64,000 bases of DNA from positions 434,001 to 498,000 of the forward strand of contig NZ_JAXMOH010000002.1 in NCBI RefSeq assembly GCF_034670005.1, read 5' to 3'. The DNA comes from Thalassobius sp034670005. Lineage in GTDB: Bacteria; Pseudomonadota; Alphaproteobacteria; Rhodobacterales; Rhodobacteraceae. The number at the start of each line of letters is the position of its first letter. The first letter of the stretch is position 1. Made by a program: the position numbers and the translations under genes. Positions 15,832-24,719 of the stretch are shown here, piece by piece. A model generated the notes under the pieces. The model saw only the letters and a program-made list of their open reading frames with translations, searched no databases and was not told the DNA's origin.

Positions 15832-16389
15832 ATGCTAACCATGATCAACCTGCCCAGCGAGAAACTGCGCGTCTCCGATTTACCCACCACGCGCCCGACC
15901 CGGTTCAAACTGATCCCGGACGATGCCGAACTGCGCGCAATCGCAGATGAATTAGGGCTACTCGACCTGCGCAAACTGCGATTTGAAGGCGAGATACGGG
16001 CCGAAGGCCGCCGTGACTGGCGGCTAAAGGCAGATCTGGGCGCGACCGTTGTGCAGGCCTGTGTGGTCAGCCTTGAACCGGTCAACACCCGGATCGACGA
16101 AAAAGTGAACCGCCTGTTTGTTGCCGAGCTGCCCGAAGACAATACCGACGAAGAGGAAGTCGAAATGCCCGAGGACGATTCGATCGAAGCTCTGGGCAAG
16201 GTGATTGATCCGGCCGCCGTGATGGTCGAGGCGCTGTCGCTCGCGTTACCACTTTATCCAAGAGCCAAAGACGCCGAGTTGGATCAGACGCGGTTCACCG
16301 AACCTGGCAAGGCGGCGATGACGGATGAAGAAACCAAGCCTTTCGCCGGACTTGCCGCATTGCGCGACAAACTGGACAAGAAAGACTAG
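15832..16389 (+). CDS. YceD family protein (DUF177)
   Basis: A 185-residue acidic protein of the YceD/DUF177 family, which precedes rpmF in many bacteria. Blocks: RRDWRLKADLGATVVQACVV with the conserved cysteine and RLFVAELPEDNTDEEE, ending in the DPAAVMVEALSLALPLYPRA core. In plants and bacteria the family has been linked to 23S rRNA accumulation. The ATG at 15832 is chosen because AAAGGA lies five bases upstream; the open frame upstream is not family-like. A 296-base gap separates it from rpmF. Confidence 0.85.
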   Translation: MLTMINLPSEKLRVSDLPTTRPTRFKLIPDDAELRAIADELGLLDLRKLRFEGEIRAEGRRDWRLKADLGATVVQACVVSLEPVNTRIDEKVNRLFVAELPEDNTDEEEVEMPEDDSIEALGKVIDPAAVMVEALSLALPLYPRAKDAELDQTRFTEPGKAAMTDEETKPFAGLAALRDKLDKKD

Positions 16390-16685
16390 ATTCGGCCGCA
16401 ATTTTCTTGAAACTGCGTGGCAATGGCAAAGCGGGTCCGTATTTCAATGCTTGAGTAGAGCCGGACACGCATTTCGGCAGAAATCGAAAATCCAAACCCA
16501 TTCATTATCAATCCCCCCTGCAATGTATAGGCCAGTGACAGAAAAAACACTTGCGCCTTGCGGAATTCACAGTATTTTCCGGCGCTCATCCGATTTTTGG
16601 GTTGGACATGTCGGCTTGGACCGAATATGTGCCACGAACCCACGTGAAACCGGGCCTTGTGCCCATAGGAAATTGAGGTTGTGAC
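16390..16685. other. 296-base region between yceD-type gene and rpmF
   Basis: No gene is supported on either strand. It probably carries the rpmF-plsX-fabH promoter, but no strong -35/-10 pair stands out. GAGG at 16674-16677 precedes the rpmF start and is its likely ribosome-binding site. Confidence 0.35.
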
Positions 16686-16892
16686 ATGGCTGTCCAACAG
16701 AACAAAGTATCCAAGTCGCGCCGTAACAACCGCCGCGCACATGACGCGCTGGTCGCGGCAAACCCGAACGAATGCCCCAACTGTGGCGAGCTGAAGCGTC
16801 CGCATCACGTTTGCGCGTCCTGCGGCCACTATGCTGATCGCGAAGTCGTCGCTCTGGCTGACGAAATCGATCTGGACGAAGACGCGGCATAA
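16686..16892 (+). CDS. rpmF: 50S ribosomal protein L32
   Basis: A 68-residue basic protein starting MAVQQNKVSKSRRNNRRAHD, with the zinc-binding style cysteines CPNCGELKRPHHVCASCGHY. It is part of the large ribosomal subunit. Start and length match L32 of alphaproteobacteria. It begins the conserved cluster rpmF-plsX-fabH, which couples ribosome and membrane-lipid synthesis. Confidence 0.97.
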   Translation: MAVQQNKVSKSRRNNRRAHDALVAANPNECPNCGELKRPHHVCASCGHYADREVVALADEIDLDEDAA

Positions 16893-16919
16893 CGCAACTT
16901 TCGGGGACCGGCGTCCGCA

Positions 16920-18026
16920 ATGACCGCTTTGCAGGATCAATCCACGGCGGGTGCAGGACGCACCATTATCTCTGTTGACGCCATGGGTGGCGACCGAGGA
17001 CCGGCGGCAGTTGTCGCCGGCATTTCTCGTTCCGCGAAAGAAAATCCAGATATCGGCTTCATATTGCACGGCCCCGAGGTCGAGCTTGAAAAGCTGATCG
17101 CGCGCAAGAGGTATCTGGCCGGTCGGGTCGAGATTCGAGACGCTCAGGGCGTCGTCACGATGGAGGACAAACCTTCCTACGTGATGCGTCGTGGCAAGGA
17201 TACCTCGATGTGGTCGGCGCTGGATGCGGTAAGGTCGGGCGATGCGGATGTGTGTGTGTCCTGCGGCAACACCGGTGCACTGATGGCCTTGAGCATGGTG
17301 CGCCTACGCAAGTTGCCGGGCATCAACCGTCCGGCGATTGCGGTGCTATGGCCGTCGCGAAATCCGCAAGGTTTCAATGTCATGCTGGACGTCGGTGCAG
17401 ATGTGCGCGCCGACGAACGCGACCTGCTGCAATATGCCCTGATGGGGGCCTCCTACGCTCGCAACGGTCTGGATTTGCAACGGCCGCGGATTGGGCTGCT
17501 GAATGTCGGCACCGAAGAACACAAAGGCAGGGCCGAACTGAAACTGGCTCATGACCTGATCAAATCCAATGCCGACCGGGCCGGCTTGGATTTCGTTGGC
17601 TTTGTCGAAGGTAGCGATATTCCTGGTAATGTCTGCGATGTAATCGTCACCGATGGATTTACCGGCAATGTCGCGCTGAAAACCGGTGAAGGCACCGCCA
17701 GCCTGATCGGCGATCTGTTGAAAGAAGCTTTCAAGTTTTCGCCGCTGTCGCGGCTGGCTTCGGTTCTCGCTTTTACCTCGATGCAGCGCCTGAAGAAACG
17801 GATTGATCCGCGCCGGGTCAATGGCGGCGTGTTTCTTGGCCTCAATGGCACCGTTGTGAAATCGCATGGATCGGCCGATGCTACTGGCATCGCCGCAGCG
17901 GTAAAGCTGGCCCATCAGCTTTCGCAATCTGGTTTTTCTCATAAACTGGCAGCGCGGGTTGCATCGGCCACAGAGCAGGTACAAGATACCGCGACAGAGC
18001 AGTTCGAAGACGGTGAAAAAGAATGA
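16920..18026 (+). CDS. plsX: Phosphate acyltransferase PlsX
   Basis: A 368-residue PlsX protein making acyl-phosphate from acyl-ACP for phospholipid synthesis, with the blocks TIISVDAMGGDRGPAAVVAG, VSCGNTGALMALS and VIVTDGFTGNVALKTGEG. It is slightly longer at both ends than the E. coli enzyme, with a glutamine/glutamate-rich tail. It lies 27 bases after rpmF and its last four bases (ATGA) overlap fabH, so the two are translationally coupled. Confidence 0.96.
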   Translation: MTALQDQSTAGAGRTIISVDAMGGDRGPAAVVAGISRSAKENPDIGFILHGPEVELEKLIARKRYLAGRVEIRDAQGVVTMEDKPSYVMRRGKDTSMWSALDAVRSGDADVCVSCGNTGALMALSMVRLRKLPGINRPAIAVLWPSRNPQGFNVMLDVGADVRADERDLLQYALMGASYARNGLDLQRPRIGLLNVGTEEHKGRAELKLAHDLIKSNADRAGLDFVGFVEGSDIPGNVCDVIVTDGFTGNVALKTGEGTASLIGDLLKEAFKFSPLSRLASVLAFTSMQRLKKRIDPRRVNGGVFLGLNGTVVKSHGSADATGIAAAVKLAHQLSQSGFSHKLAARVASATEQVQDTATEQFEDGEKE

Positions 18027-18997
18027 CAATACGCGCTGTTGTAAAAGGCGTTGGCCACTACCTGCCGGAACGTGTTGTTCCCAACAGCGAATTTGAAAAA
18101 AGCCTCGATACCTCGGACGAATGGATTCGCACCCGGTCCGGTATCGAACGGCGGCATTTCGCGGCAGAAGGTGAAACCACATCCGACCTCGCCGTAAACG
18201 CGGCGCGGGCGGCGTTGAAAAATGCCGGACTGCAACCCGATGATATAGACGCGATCATCGTGGCCACCTCGACCCCGGACCTGACCTTCCCTTCTGTCGG
18301 CACCATGGTGCAGGAAAAACTGGGCATGACCCGTGGCTACGGCTTTGACGTGCAGGCGGTTTGTGCCGGTTTTATCTATGCATTGACCAATGCCAATGCA
18401 CTGATCCTGTCGGGGCAGGCCAACCGCGTGCTGGTGATTGGCGCAGAAACATTCAGCCGGATCATGGATTGGACCGATCGCGCGACGTGCGTTCTATTCG
18501 GCGATGGCGCCGGGGCACTGGTGCTGGAAGGCGAAGCCGGCGACGGAACCAGCGAAGATCGCGGCATTCTCGCCTCGGACCTGAATTCTGACGGGCGCTA
18601 TCGCGACATGCTTTATGTCGATGGTGGTGTTTCGAGCACCGGCACCACGGGAAAATTGCGCATGCAGGGCAACGCCCTGTTCCGTCAGGCGGTGGAAAAG
18701 CTGACTTCGACTGCGGAAACGGCTCTGACAAAGGCCGGGCTGAGCCATGACGACATTGATTGGATCGTACCGCATCAGGCCAATATCCGCATCATTCGCG
18801 GCACCGCGAAAAAGCTGGGATTGTCGATGGATAACGTCATCGTCACCGTTCAGGATCACGGCAACACATCGGCGGCATCGATTCCTCTGGCTATGTCGGT
18901 GGGGGTCGAACAAGGCAAAATCAAACGGGGCGACCTGCTGGTGGCCGAAGCGATTGGCGGCGGATTGGCCTGGGGCGCGGTTGTATTGCGCTGGTAG
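18023..18997 (+). CDS. fabH: 3-oxoacyl-ACP synthase III (KAS III)
   Basis: A 324-residue FabH that condenses acetyl-CoA with malonyl-ACP to start fatty-acid synthesis. The thiolase-fold catalytic triad is visible: Cys114 in VQAVCAGF, His251 in WIVPHQANIRI, and Asn281 in DHGNTSAASIP. It starts within plsX (ATGA overlap). Full-length and intact. Confidence 0.96.
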   Translation: MTIRAVVKGVGHYLPERVVPNSEFEKSLDTSDEWIRTRSGIERRHFAAEGETTSDLAVNAARAALKNAGLQPDDIDAIIVATSTPDLTFPSVGTMVQEKLGMTRGYGFDVQAVCAGFIYALTNANALILSGQANRVLVIGAETFSRIMDWTDRATCVLFGDGAGALVLEGEAGDGTSEDRGILASDLNSDGRYRDMLYVDGGVSSTGTTGKLRMQGNALFRQAVEKLTSTAETALTKAGLSHDDIDWIVPHQANIRIIRGTAKKLGLSMDNVIVTVQDHGNTSAASIPLAMSVGVEQGKIKRGDLLVAEAIGGGLAWGAVVLRW

Positions 18998-19095
18998 GTC
19001 AAAATCGACTGTTTCAATGCCTCCTTACAAGCCATTGATATTGACTCGGAAATTCGCTTCCCTCATGTTTGACGAAACAATGGGGGGTCTCAGTG

Positions 19096-19407
19096 ATGAG
19101 CGAAAAAACTCTAACCCGGATGGACTTGAGCGAAGCAATCTTCCGAGAGGTGGGGCTTTCGCGCAATGACTCGGCCCAATTGGTCGAAAGCGTGCTGAAC
19201 CATATGTCCGACGCGCTGGTGCAAGGTGAGCAGGTCAAGATTTCCTCATTCGGTACCTTTTCGGTCCGGGACAAGGCTGCCCGCGTCGGGCGCAATCCCA
19301 AAACCGGGGAAGAAGTCCCGATCAATCCGCGCCGTGTCCTGACCTTCCGCCCGTCGCATCTGATGAAAGAACGGGTCGCTGCCGGAAACGCCTCGACCAA
19401 GGGGTAA
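19096..19407 (+). CDS. ihfA: Integration host factor subunit alpha
   Basis: A 103-residue DNA-bending protein of the HU/IHF family. MSEKTLTRMDLSEAIFREVG and the arm region GRNPKTGEEVPINPRRVLTF are typical of IHF-alpha. The ATG at 19096 has a G-rich site upstream; a start nine codons earlier is not family-like. It is followed at six bases by the MerR-type gene, a conserved pair in alphaproteobacteria. Confidence 0.93.
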   Translation: MSEKTLTRMDLSEAIFREVGLSRNDSAQLVESVLNHMSDALVQGEQVKISSFGTFSVRDKAARVGRNPKTGEEVPINPRRVLTFRPSHLMKERVAAGNASTKG

Positions 19408-19413
19408 AAGGGC

Positions 19414-20130
19414 ATGGCGAAATCGCCCGACGCTTTCCGCACAATCAGCGAAGTGGCCGAATGGCTGGATCGTCCGGCTCATGTGCTGAGATTCTGGGAA
19501 AGCAAGTTCAGCCAAGTCAAACCGGTGAAACGTGCCGGCGGTCGTCGGTATTACCGGCCTCAGGACATGCTGCTCCTGGGCGGCATCAAGAAGCTGTTGC
19601 ATGACGATGGTATGACCATAAAGGGCGTGCAGAAAATGCTGCGTGAACAGGGCGTGCATTCTGTCGCCGAGCTGTCGCAGCCGCTGGATGTCGATGCCGA
19701 CACGATTGTGGAGGCAACCGCAAACCTGCCCGAGTCTGCGCAAGACGCCGCATCACCGGACGACGCCCTTCATGTGGATGAAGTCGAAACGGCGGCAGCC
19801 ATGTCCGTTCCCGAAATTCAGCCCGTTCAGGACACCATAGCTGAGCCTGAGTCGGAGCCCGCGCCTGTTGAAGCTGTGGCAGCCGACAAAGCCCCCAAAC
19901 CGCAACAGGCGACGCTTTTTGATATCGAACCGGAATCAGAGCCCGCGACGGCATCTGACGCGCCAGACCCGGACACATATCAGGCGGCGCAACCTGCTGC
20001 TGCCCCGCTGATCGCCTTGCTGGCACGTCAGGACCGATGGACCGGTGAGAACGCCGAAAAGGCCCGGTCTCTTTTGCAGCGGAGCAGGTCCCATGCTGCG
20101 GCCCTGAGGGACGCATCGAAACAAGGATGA
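19414..20130 (+). CDS. MerR family transcriptional regulator
   Basis: A 238-residue protein with an N-terminal MerR winged helix (FRTISEVAEWLDRPAHVLRFWE, residues about 7-75) and a long acidic, proline/alanine-rich tail ending in a short basic helix (QRSRSHAAALRDASKQG). There are no clustered cysteines for metal sensing. It is the usual partner downstream of ihfA in Rhodobacterales and related bacteria; its target is unknown. Full-length. Confidence 0.85.
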   Translation: MAKSPDAFRTISEVAEWLDRPAHVLRFWESKFSQVKPVKRAGGRRYYRPQDMLLLGGIKKLLHDDGMTIKGVQKMLREQGVHSVAELSQPLDVDADTIVEATANLPESAQDAASPDDALHVDEVETAAAMSVPEIQPVQDTIAEPESEPAPVEAVAADKAPKPQQATLFDIEPESEPATASDAPDPDTYQAAQPAAAPLIALLARQDRWTGENAEKARSLLQRSRSHAAALRDASKQG

Positions 20131-20199
20131 CCAAGGGCTGAAGAAAATGGTGATTGCCCCTTGCCCCTGCCCTGAAAATCGCTATGAAAGCCAAACCGT

Positions 20200-20276
20200 C
20201 GGGCTATAGCGCAGCCTGGTAGCGCGTCCGTCTGGGGGACGGAAGGTCGCAGGTTCGAGTCCTGCTAGCCCGACCA
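20200..20276 (+). tRNA. tRNA-Pro (anticodon GGG)
   Basis: A 77-base cloverleaf: acceptor arms CGGGCTA and TAGCCCG, D arm GCGC/GCGC, anticodon stem TCCGT/ACGGA with loop CTGGGGG (anticodon GGG), T arm GCAGG/CCTGC with TTCGAGT, discriminator A and an encoded CCA end. It decodes CCC (and CCU by wobble). No integrase or duplicated 3' end is seen nearby. Confidence 0.97.
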
Positions 20277-20487
20277 ATTTTCCCCTATCTACCCTACCCG
20301 AAATCGCCTGCCAGCTCCTGCCGTCTCCAGACGCGCAGGATATCGGGCGCAGTCGACGCTACGTCCTGCAACAAATCCGTCCAAACGGTCGATTTTCCGC
20401 CTTCAACCGCTTGACTTGGCCGCTCTGGCACGGATGGTCTGAGGTTAGAGCGGCCGGGCCAATAGCCCAGACCGGAAGGAGGATACT

Positions 20488-21294
20488 ATGAAAAAGACCA
20501 TCGACGATTTTGTCCTTGAAAACCTGGCGGTCAGCATGGATGACGACGGGATCACCACGGTCACGCTGAACCGACCGAACAAGCGCAATGCGCTGAACGC
20601 CGACACCGTTGAGGAACTGATCGAAGTTTTCTCCACCCTGCCGCGCATGGGCGCCCGGGCTGTGGTGCTGCGCGCCGAGGGTACCCATTTCTGTGCTGGT
20701 CTGGACTTGGTGGAACATCATGACGAAGATCGCAGACCGGAAGATTTCATGCATCTCTGCCTGCGCTGGCACGAGGCGTTCAACAAGATGGAATATGGTG
20801 GCGTACCGATCATCGCCGCATTGAAGGGCGCGGTTGTCGGCGGCGGTCTGGAACTGGCCTCTTCCGCCCATATCCGGGTCGCGGATGCGTCAACCTATTT
20901 CGCCCTGCCCGAGGGCCAGCGGGGATTGTTTACCGGCGGCGGCGCGACGATCCGGGTTGCCGATCTGGTCGGCAAGGCGCGGATGATAGATATGATGCTG
21001 ACCGGGCGCATCTATACTCAGGACGAAGCGATACAGGTCGGTCTGGCGCAATATCTGGTCGAAGACAGCGAAGCCAAGGCCTATGAAATCGCCCGCGCGG
21101 CGGCGGAAAATCCGCCTTTGTCGAATTTCGCCATCTGCAGCGCGATCAGCCATATGCAGAACATGTCAGCGCTGGACGCGGCCTATGCCGAATCCGTGGT
21201 GGCGGGGATCGTGAACACGCAGCCTGCCTCACGCGGACGGCTCGAAGCTTTCGCCAACAAGACCGCAGCGCGGGTAAAGCCGGGACAAAGCTGA
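20488..21294 (+). CDS. Enoyl-CoA hydratase/isomerase (crotonase) family protein
   Basis: A 268-residue crotonase-fold protein. LNRPNKRNALNADTVEEL, the oxyanion-hole block FCAGLDLVEHHD, and GAVVGGGLELASSAHIRVAD are visible, as is LPEGQRGLFTGGGAT, which holds the second catalytic-region glutamate. It probably hydrates or isomerises an acyl-CoA. An unusually strong ribosome-binding site (AAGGAGGA) precedes the start. It is monocistronic, followed by a terminator at 21299-21335. The exact substrate cannot be told. Confidence 0.87.
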   Translation: MKKTIDDFVLENLAVSMDDDGITTVTLNRPNKRNALNADTVEELIEVFSTLPRMGARAVVLRAEGTHFCAGLDLVEHHDEDRRPEDFMHLCLRWHEAFNKMEYGGVPIIAALKGAVVGGGLELASSAHIRVADASTYFALPEGQRGLFTGGGATIRVADLVGKARMIDMMLTGRIYTQDEAIQVGLAQYLVEDSEAKAYEIARAAAENPPLSNFAICSAISHMQNMSALDAAYAESVVAGIVNTQPASRGRLEAFANKTAARVKPGQS

Positions 21295-21298
21295 CGGC

Positions 21299-21335
21299 AA
21301 CAGGGCGAAGTCTGGAGCAGATTTCGCCCTGTTTT
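21299..21335 (+). terminator. Intrinsic terminator after crotonase gene
   Basis: An 11-base-pair stem, AACAGGGCGAA (21299-21309) with TTCGCCCTGTT (21323-21333), and a 13-base loop, with a short T run to 21335. It starts five bases after the stop codon. Confidence 0.75.
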
Positions 21336-21507
21336 CCGGGTCAGAAAACAGATTCGGCACGGCGATCCGGCCCGCAGAGCCGTAGTCTGCAAAACTTTCA
21401 GAGCGTTTTCGGCATTGAAAACGCCCTTGGCGCAAGTTTATCCGCTTTCGCTATTCCGTCCCTGCCCCGGCCTTTGCTAAGACAAGTCAATTGCAAAGGG
21501 GATATTC

Positions 21508-22584
21508 ATGACCGGCGTTTTGCCCAGCCAGGAATTGCAGCGAATGATCGCGGCAGGCCAGATTTCGGCACAGCCCGAAATCATACCTGAACAGATCCAA
21601 CCCGCCAGCCTCGATTTGCGGCTGGGCACGCGGGCTTGGCGTGTGCGTGCCTCGTTCCTGGCCGGGCATGGCCGTACGGTGCAGGACCGGCTGGCAGAAT
21701 TCGAAATGCACCAGATCGACCTGACCCAAGGGGCGGTGCTGGAAAAAGGCTGCGTCTATGTCGTGCCGCTAATGGAGGTGCTGGACCTGCCCGAGGGTAT
21801 CCAGGCCGTGGCCAACGCCAAAAGCTCCACCGGCAGGCTGGACCTGCTGACCCGAACGATTACCGATGGCGGCGAGGAATTCGACCGTATTCAGCCCGGG
21901 TATCAAGGCCCGCTCTACGCCGAGATTTGTCCGCGGTCCTTTTCGGTTCTGGTCCGTCCCGGCATGCGGCTCAATCAGATCCGGTTCCGCGATGGACAAG
22001 CGGTGCTCAGCGATGACGCGCTGCGCGCATTGCACGCACACACCCCATTGGTCGATGGCGAGGCGGTGATCAGCGAAGGCTTGGGATTTTCGGTCGATCT
22101 GAAACCGGACTCGGGCACATTGGTGGGCTACCGCGCCAAACCGCATACCGGGGTGATCGATCTGGACCGGATCGGCGAATACGATCCGGCGGAATATTGG
22201 GAAGAGGTGCGCACAGAGAACGGTCAGATCATCCTCGATCCCGGCGCATTCTATATTCTGGTCAGCCGCGAAGCGGTACATATTCCACCCGAATATGCCG
22301 CTGAAATGGCCCCCTATCTGGCGATGGTGGGGGAATTCCGGGTGCATTACGCAGGCTTCTTCGACCCTGGGTTCGGCCATGCAGCGGCTGGCGGTGCCGG
22401 ATCGCGCGGAGTGCTGGAAGTACGCTGTCACGAAGCCCCGTTCGTTTTGGAACATGGGCAGGTCGTCGGGCGACTGGTCTATGAAAAGATGGCAGAAGTA
22501 CCAGAACAGATTTACGGTGCGGGCATTGCTTCGAATTATCAGGGGCAAGGTTTGAAACTGTCGAAGCATTTCCGCACCTCCTGA
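21508..22584 (+). CDS. 2'-deoxycytidine 5'-triphosphate deaminase, tandem-domain form
   Basis: A 358-residue protein, about twice the length of E. coli Dcd, made of two dUTPase-fold halves. The first half shows IQPASLDLRLGTRAWRVRAS and VANAKSSTGRLDLLTRTITD; the second shows LDPGAFYILVSREAVHIPPE and VGEFRVHYAGFFDPGFG. This is the fused dCTP deaminase family known in alphaproteobacteria, which supplies dUTP for thymidylate synthesis. The ATG at 21508 follows AAAGGGG. It is followed 17 bases later by the M23 lipoprotein gene. Confidence 0.85.
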   Translation: MTGVLPSQELQRMIAAGQISAQPEIIPEQIQPASLDLRLGTRAWRVRASFLAGHGRTVQDRLAEFEMHQIDLTQGAVLEKGCVYVVPLMEVLDLPEGIQAVANAKSSTGRLDLLTRTITDGGEEFDRIQPGYQGPLYAEICPRSFSVLVRPGMRLNQIRFRDGQAVLSDDALRALHAHTPLVDGEAVISEGLGFSVDLKPDSGTLVGYRAKPHTGVIDLDRIGEYDPAEYWEEVRTENGQIILDPGAFYILVSREAVHIPPEYAAEMAPYLAMVGEFRVHYAGFFDPGFGHAAAGGAGSRGVLEVRCHEAPFVLEHGQVVGRLVYEKMAEVPEQIYGAGIASNYQGQGLKLSKHFRTS

Positions 22585-22601
22585 CGACACCCGGAGCAGC
22601 C

Positions 22602-23213
22602 ATGCTGAAATCCGCGCTGACATCGCTGTGCCTTGGCGGACTGCTTCTGACTGCCTGTTCCGCGCCAGATGGCACATCGGCCCCTTACAGCCCGTTTGCC
22701 ACCCATCGCATTGACGTGGTGATGCCCGCCAACGCTCCGGCCATCGGACAGCAATTCCGGGTGGTTTCCGATCACGCGGATCAGGGCGGTAAGGGCGGCA
22801 ATCATCTGGGCATTGATCTGCTGGCACCACGAGGCGCACCGGTTCTGGCCGCCGCCGATGGCGTGGTCGTCGCCTCGTTTTATGAACCGGCCTATGGCAA
22901 CCGGGTGCAAATCTCCCACGGGTTGGACAGCGAAGGCCGACGGGTCAGCACGAGGTCTGTGCATCTCAACAAGCGACTGGTGGCAAAGGGCGACAAGGTC
23001 GTACGCGGTCAGAAGATTGGCGAAGTGGGATCGACCGGGGCGCTGGCTGGGACGCTCAACCATCTGCATTTCGAAGTCCATGTAGCAGGATTGGGGGCGG
23101 TCGATCCGCATCTTTTTTGGGCCAATGGCCTTGGCAAAGTCACTTGTTTCGATCCCGTCCGGCCACAGCCCGACAGCCCGGTCCGACTGACCTATCCGGT
23201 CCATTGCCACTAA
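22602..23213 (+). CDS. M23 family (LytM-like) peptidase, lipoprotein
   Basis: A 203-residue protein with a lipoprotein signal peptide ending LLLTACSA (Cys19) and an M23 fold. HLGIDLLAPRGAPVLAAADG carries the His and Asp zinc ligands, and HLHFEVH near residue 160 carries the second His pair. It probably cuts peptidoglycan cross-links or controls amidases in the periplasm. The core is short, about 130 residues, with no coiled coil, so it is unlike EnvC/NlpD. Confidence 0.82.
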   Translation: MLKSALTSLCLGGLLLTACSAPDGTSAPYSPFATHRIDVVMPANAPAIGQQFRVVSDHADQGGKGGNHLGIDLLAPRGAPVLAAADGVVVASFYEPAYGNRVQISHGLDSEGRRVSTRSVHLNKRLVAKGDKVVRGQKIGEVGSTGALAGTLNHLHFEVHVAGLGAVDPHLFWANGLGKVTCFDPVRPQPDSPVRLTYPVHCH

Positions 23214-23291
23214 GGGTGCCGTAGCGTCACGCCCCTCCGGCCCTGTTTGGGCTTTTTCATTTCCGGGTGAAGGCGTTATCGCAGAATTAAG

Positions 23292-24440
23292 ATGCTGACC
23301 AAACCTGTTCCCCTCCTGACTGCAACGATCGGCGTTGTCGGCGCCAATTCTCTGGTGCTGCCGCCAATTGCAACCGTGGTGGCGCAGGATCTGGGTGTGT
23401 TGCCCGGCGATATCATTCAGGCGATGGGCGCTTATGGCGCGGGCACCGCGTTGTCGGCCTTGGTTCTGGCCCCCCGGGCCGACAGGATCGGGGCGGACCG
23501 GGCATTGCGCCATGCCTGCGCGATGCTGATTGTAGCATTGTCGATTTCTGCACTGGCACCAAGCATACTGATTCTGCTGATCGGCCATGCGATTGCGGGG
23601 ATTGGCGCCGGCATGGCGCTGCCAGCGATCTACTCACTGGCGGCACAGGTCGGCCCCAAGGGGCGCGAGAAACAGACGATCGGCACGGTTCTGACCGGAT
23701 GGACGCTGAGCCTGGTCGGCGGTGTGGTTCTGGCCTCGGCCCTGGCCGATATCGCGGGCTGGCGCAGTGTTTATGGATTGATGGCGGGGATGACCGTCGT
23801 GATCTGGTTCTTACTGGGCCGCTGCGACATGCGGGTAGAGGTTTTCGCCACCGCCCCAACATCGCCGCTGACCGGGTTACAAGTGCCCGGTATCAGCCGC
23901 GGATTGCTGTCCAACGCTTTGCTGATGTTGGGGTTCTTCGGCGCTTACAGCTTCATGGGGCCGCATGTGGTCGACACCTTGGGACTGACGGTTTCAGCCG
24001 CCGGTCTGGTCACTTTCGCTTATGGCAGCGGGTTCGGTCTGGCGGTGTTTTTGGATCGGTTCGTCGACCGGTTACCGCCCGGGCGCGCCTCTGCATTGGC
24101 CTTTGCCGGTTTGTTGATCGGCTACGGGTTGATGGCCTTCTCAGCTCAGGTTTTCATGCTGTTGCTGGCCGCGGCTTTTGTCTGGGGAGTGTTTCAGCAC
24201 TTTGCCCTGAATGCAGTGGTGGCACGACTGACGGCGCTTGACCCAGCTCAGCGCGGTGCAATCATGGGGCTGAATTCGGCCAGCACCTATCTGTGTGTAT
24301 TGGGGGGCGCAATGCTGTTCAGATTGCCTTATGAGGCGGCGGGATGGCCAGCTTGCCTAATGGTATCTGCGCTTTGCGCAGCCTGCGCCTGTGTGGAGGC
24401 GCTGTGGCCTCGTCGTATCACTTGGTCAGCCGACGGCTGA
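23292..24440 (+). CDS. Major facilitator superfamily transporter
   Basis: A 382-residue protein with about 12 hydrophobic segments. MLTKPVPLLTATIGVVGANS is the first, and the motif-A-like loop LAPRADRIGADRAL lies between segments 2 and 3. The family is closest in look to small drug/sugar exporters (ArsJ/AraJ-like); substrate unknown. Its last 23 bases overlap the stop end of the convergent 59-residue gene at 24418-24597. Confidence 0.82.
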   Translation: MLTKPVPLLTATIGVVGANSLVLPPIATVVAQDLGVLPGDIIQAMGAYGAGTALSALVLAPRADRIGADRALRHACAMLIVALSISALAPSILILLIGHAIAGIGAGMALPAIYSLAAQVGPKGREKQTIGTVLTGWTLSLVGGVVLASALADIAGWRSVYGLMAGMTVVIWFLLGRCDMRVEVFATAPTSPLTGLQVPGISRGLLSNALLMLGFFGAYSFMGPHVVDTLGLTVSAAGLVTFAYGSGFGLAVFLDRFVDRLPPGRASALAFAGLLIGYGLMAFSAQVFMLLLAAAFVWGVFQHFALNAVVARLTALDPAQRGAIMGLNSASTYLCVLGGAMLFRLPYEAAGWPACLMVSALCAACACVEALWPRRITWSADG

Positions 24441-24597
24441 TCCGGGCGGCCTGACGGGCGCGTTTGGCGGTCTGGCGGATCTGCTTCGATTGGCCATCGT
24501 TTTTCGACAACGTATTCATCCCGGCATTCACGCCCTTGTTGACGAAGGTGCGGATCACCTGCCGGACGATCATGTTGATCAGTTGGGTCGCGTTCAT
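24418..24597 (-). CDS. Small basic conserved-looking protein, 59 residues
   Basis: A short gene on the minus strand starting MNATQLINMIVRQVIRTFVN and ending in a strongly basic tail rich in Lys, Arg and Gln. A good ribosome-binding site (CAGGAGAGCAG) sits right before the ATG. The N-terminal half is amphipathic with hydrophobic spacing typical of membrane-surface helices; the C-terminal half is positively charged. I recall similar small proteins in other Rhodobacteraceae, but function is unknown. It overlaps the 3' end of the MFS gene by 23 bases and lies 122 bases after scpB, in the place where tatABC is often found. Confidence 0.65.
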   Translation of the reverse strand: MNATQLINMIVRQVIRTFVNKGVNAGMNTLSKNDGQSKQIRQTAKRARQAARISRRLTK

Positions 24598-24719
24598 TCT
24601 GCTCTCCTGCGCTTGTTACATCATAATATGGGCGAGAATTGTGCCAATTTGAGGGCGTGAGACAAAGAAGAAGGCTCCGGGGACACAGCCCCTACCGGAA
24701 CTGTGGCCAAATCGAGCTG

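Noticed and set aside
16295..17069. Minus-strand frames in the yceD-rpmF gap
   Set aside because: They run across rpmF and plsX antisense with no family resemblance or ribosome-binding site.
20200..20487. tRNA-Pro as an integration site for a mobile island
   Set aside because: No integrase and no duplicated tRNA 3' end seen downstream; neighbours are ordinary chromosomal genes.
23239..23257. Terminator GCCC-TGTTT-GGGC-TTTTT after the M23 gene
   Set aside because: The stem is only four base pairs; too weak to list with confidence, though the T run is suggestive.
24418..24597. The 59-residue gene as TatA
   Set aside because: No N-terminal membrane helix followed by the TatA FG hinge; the C-terminus is basic, not the TatA amphipathic/acidic pattern.
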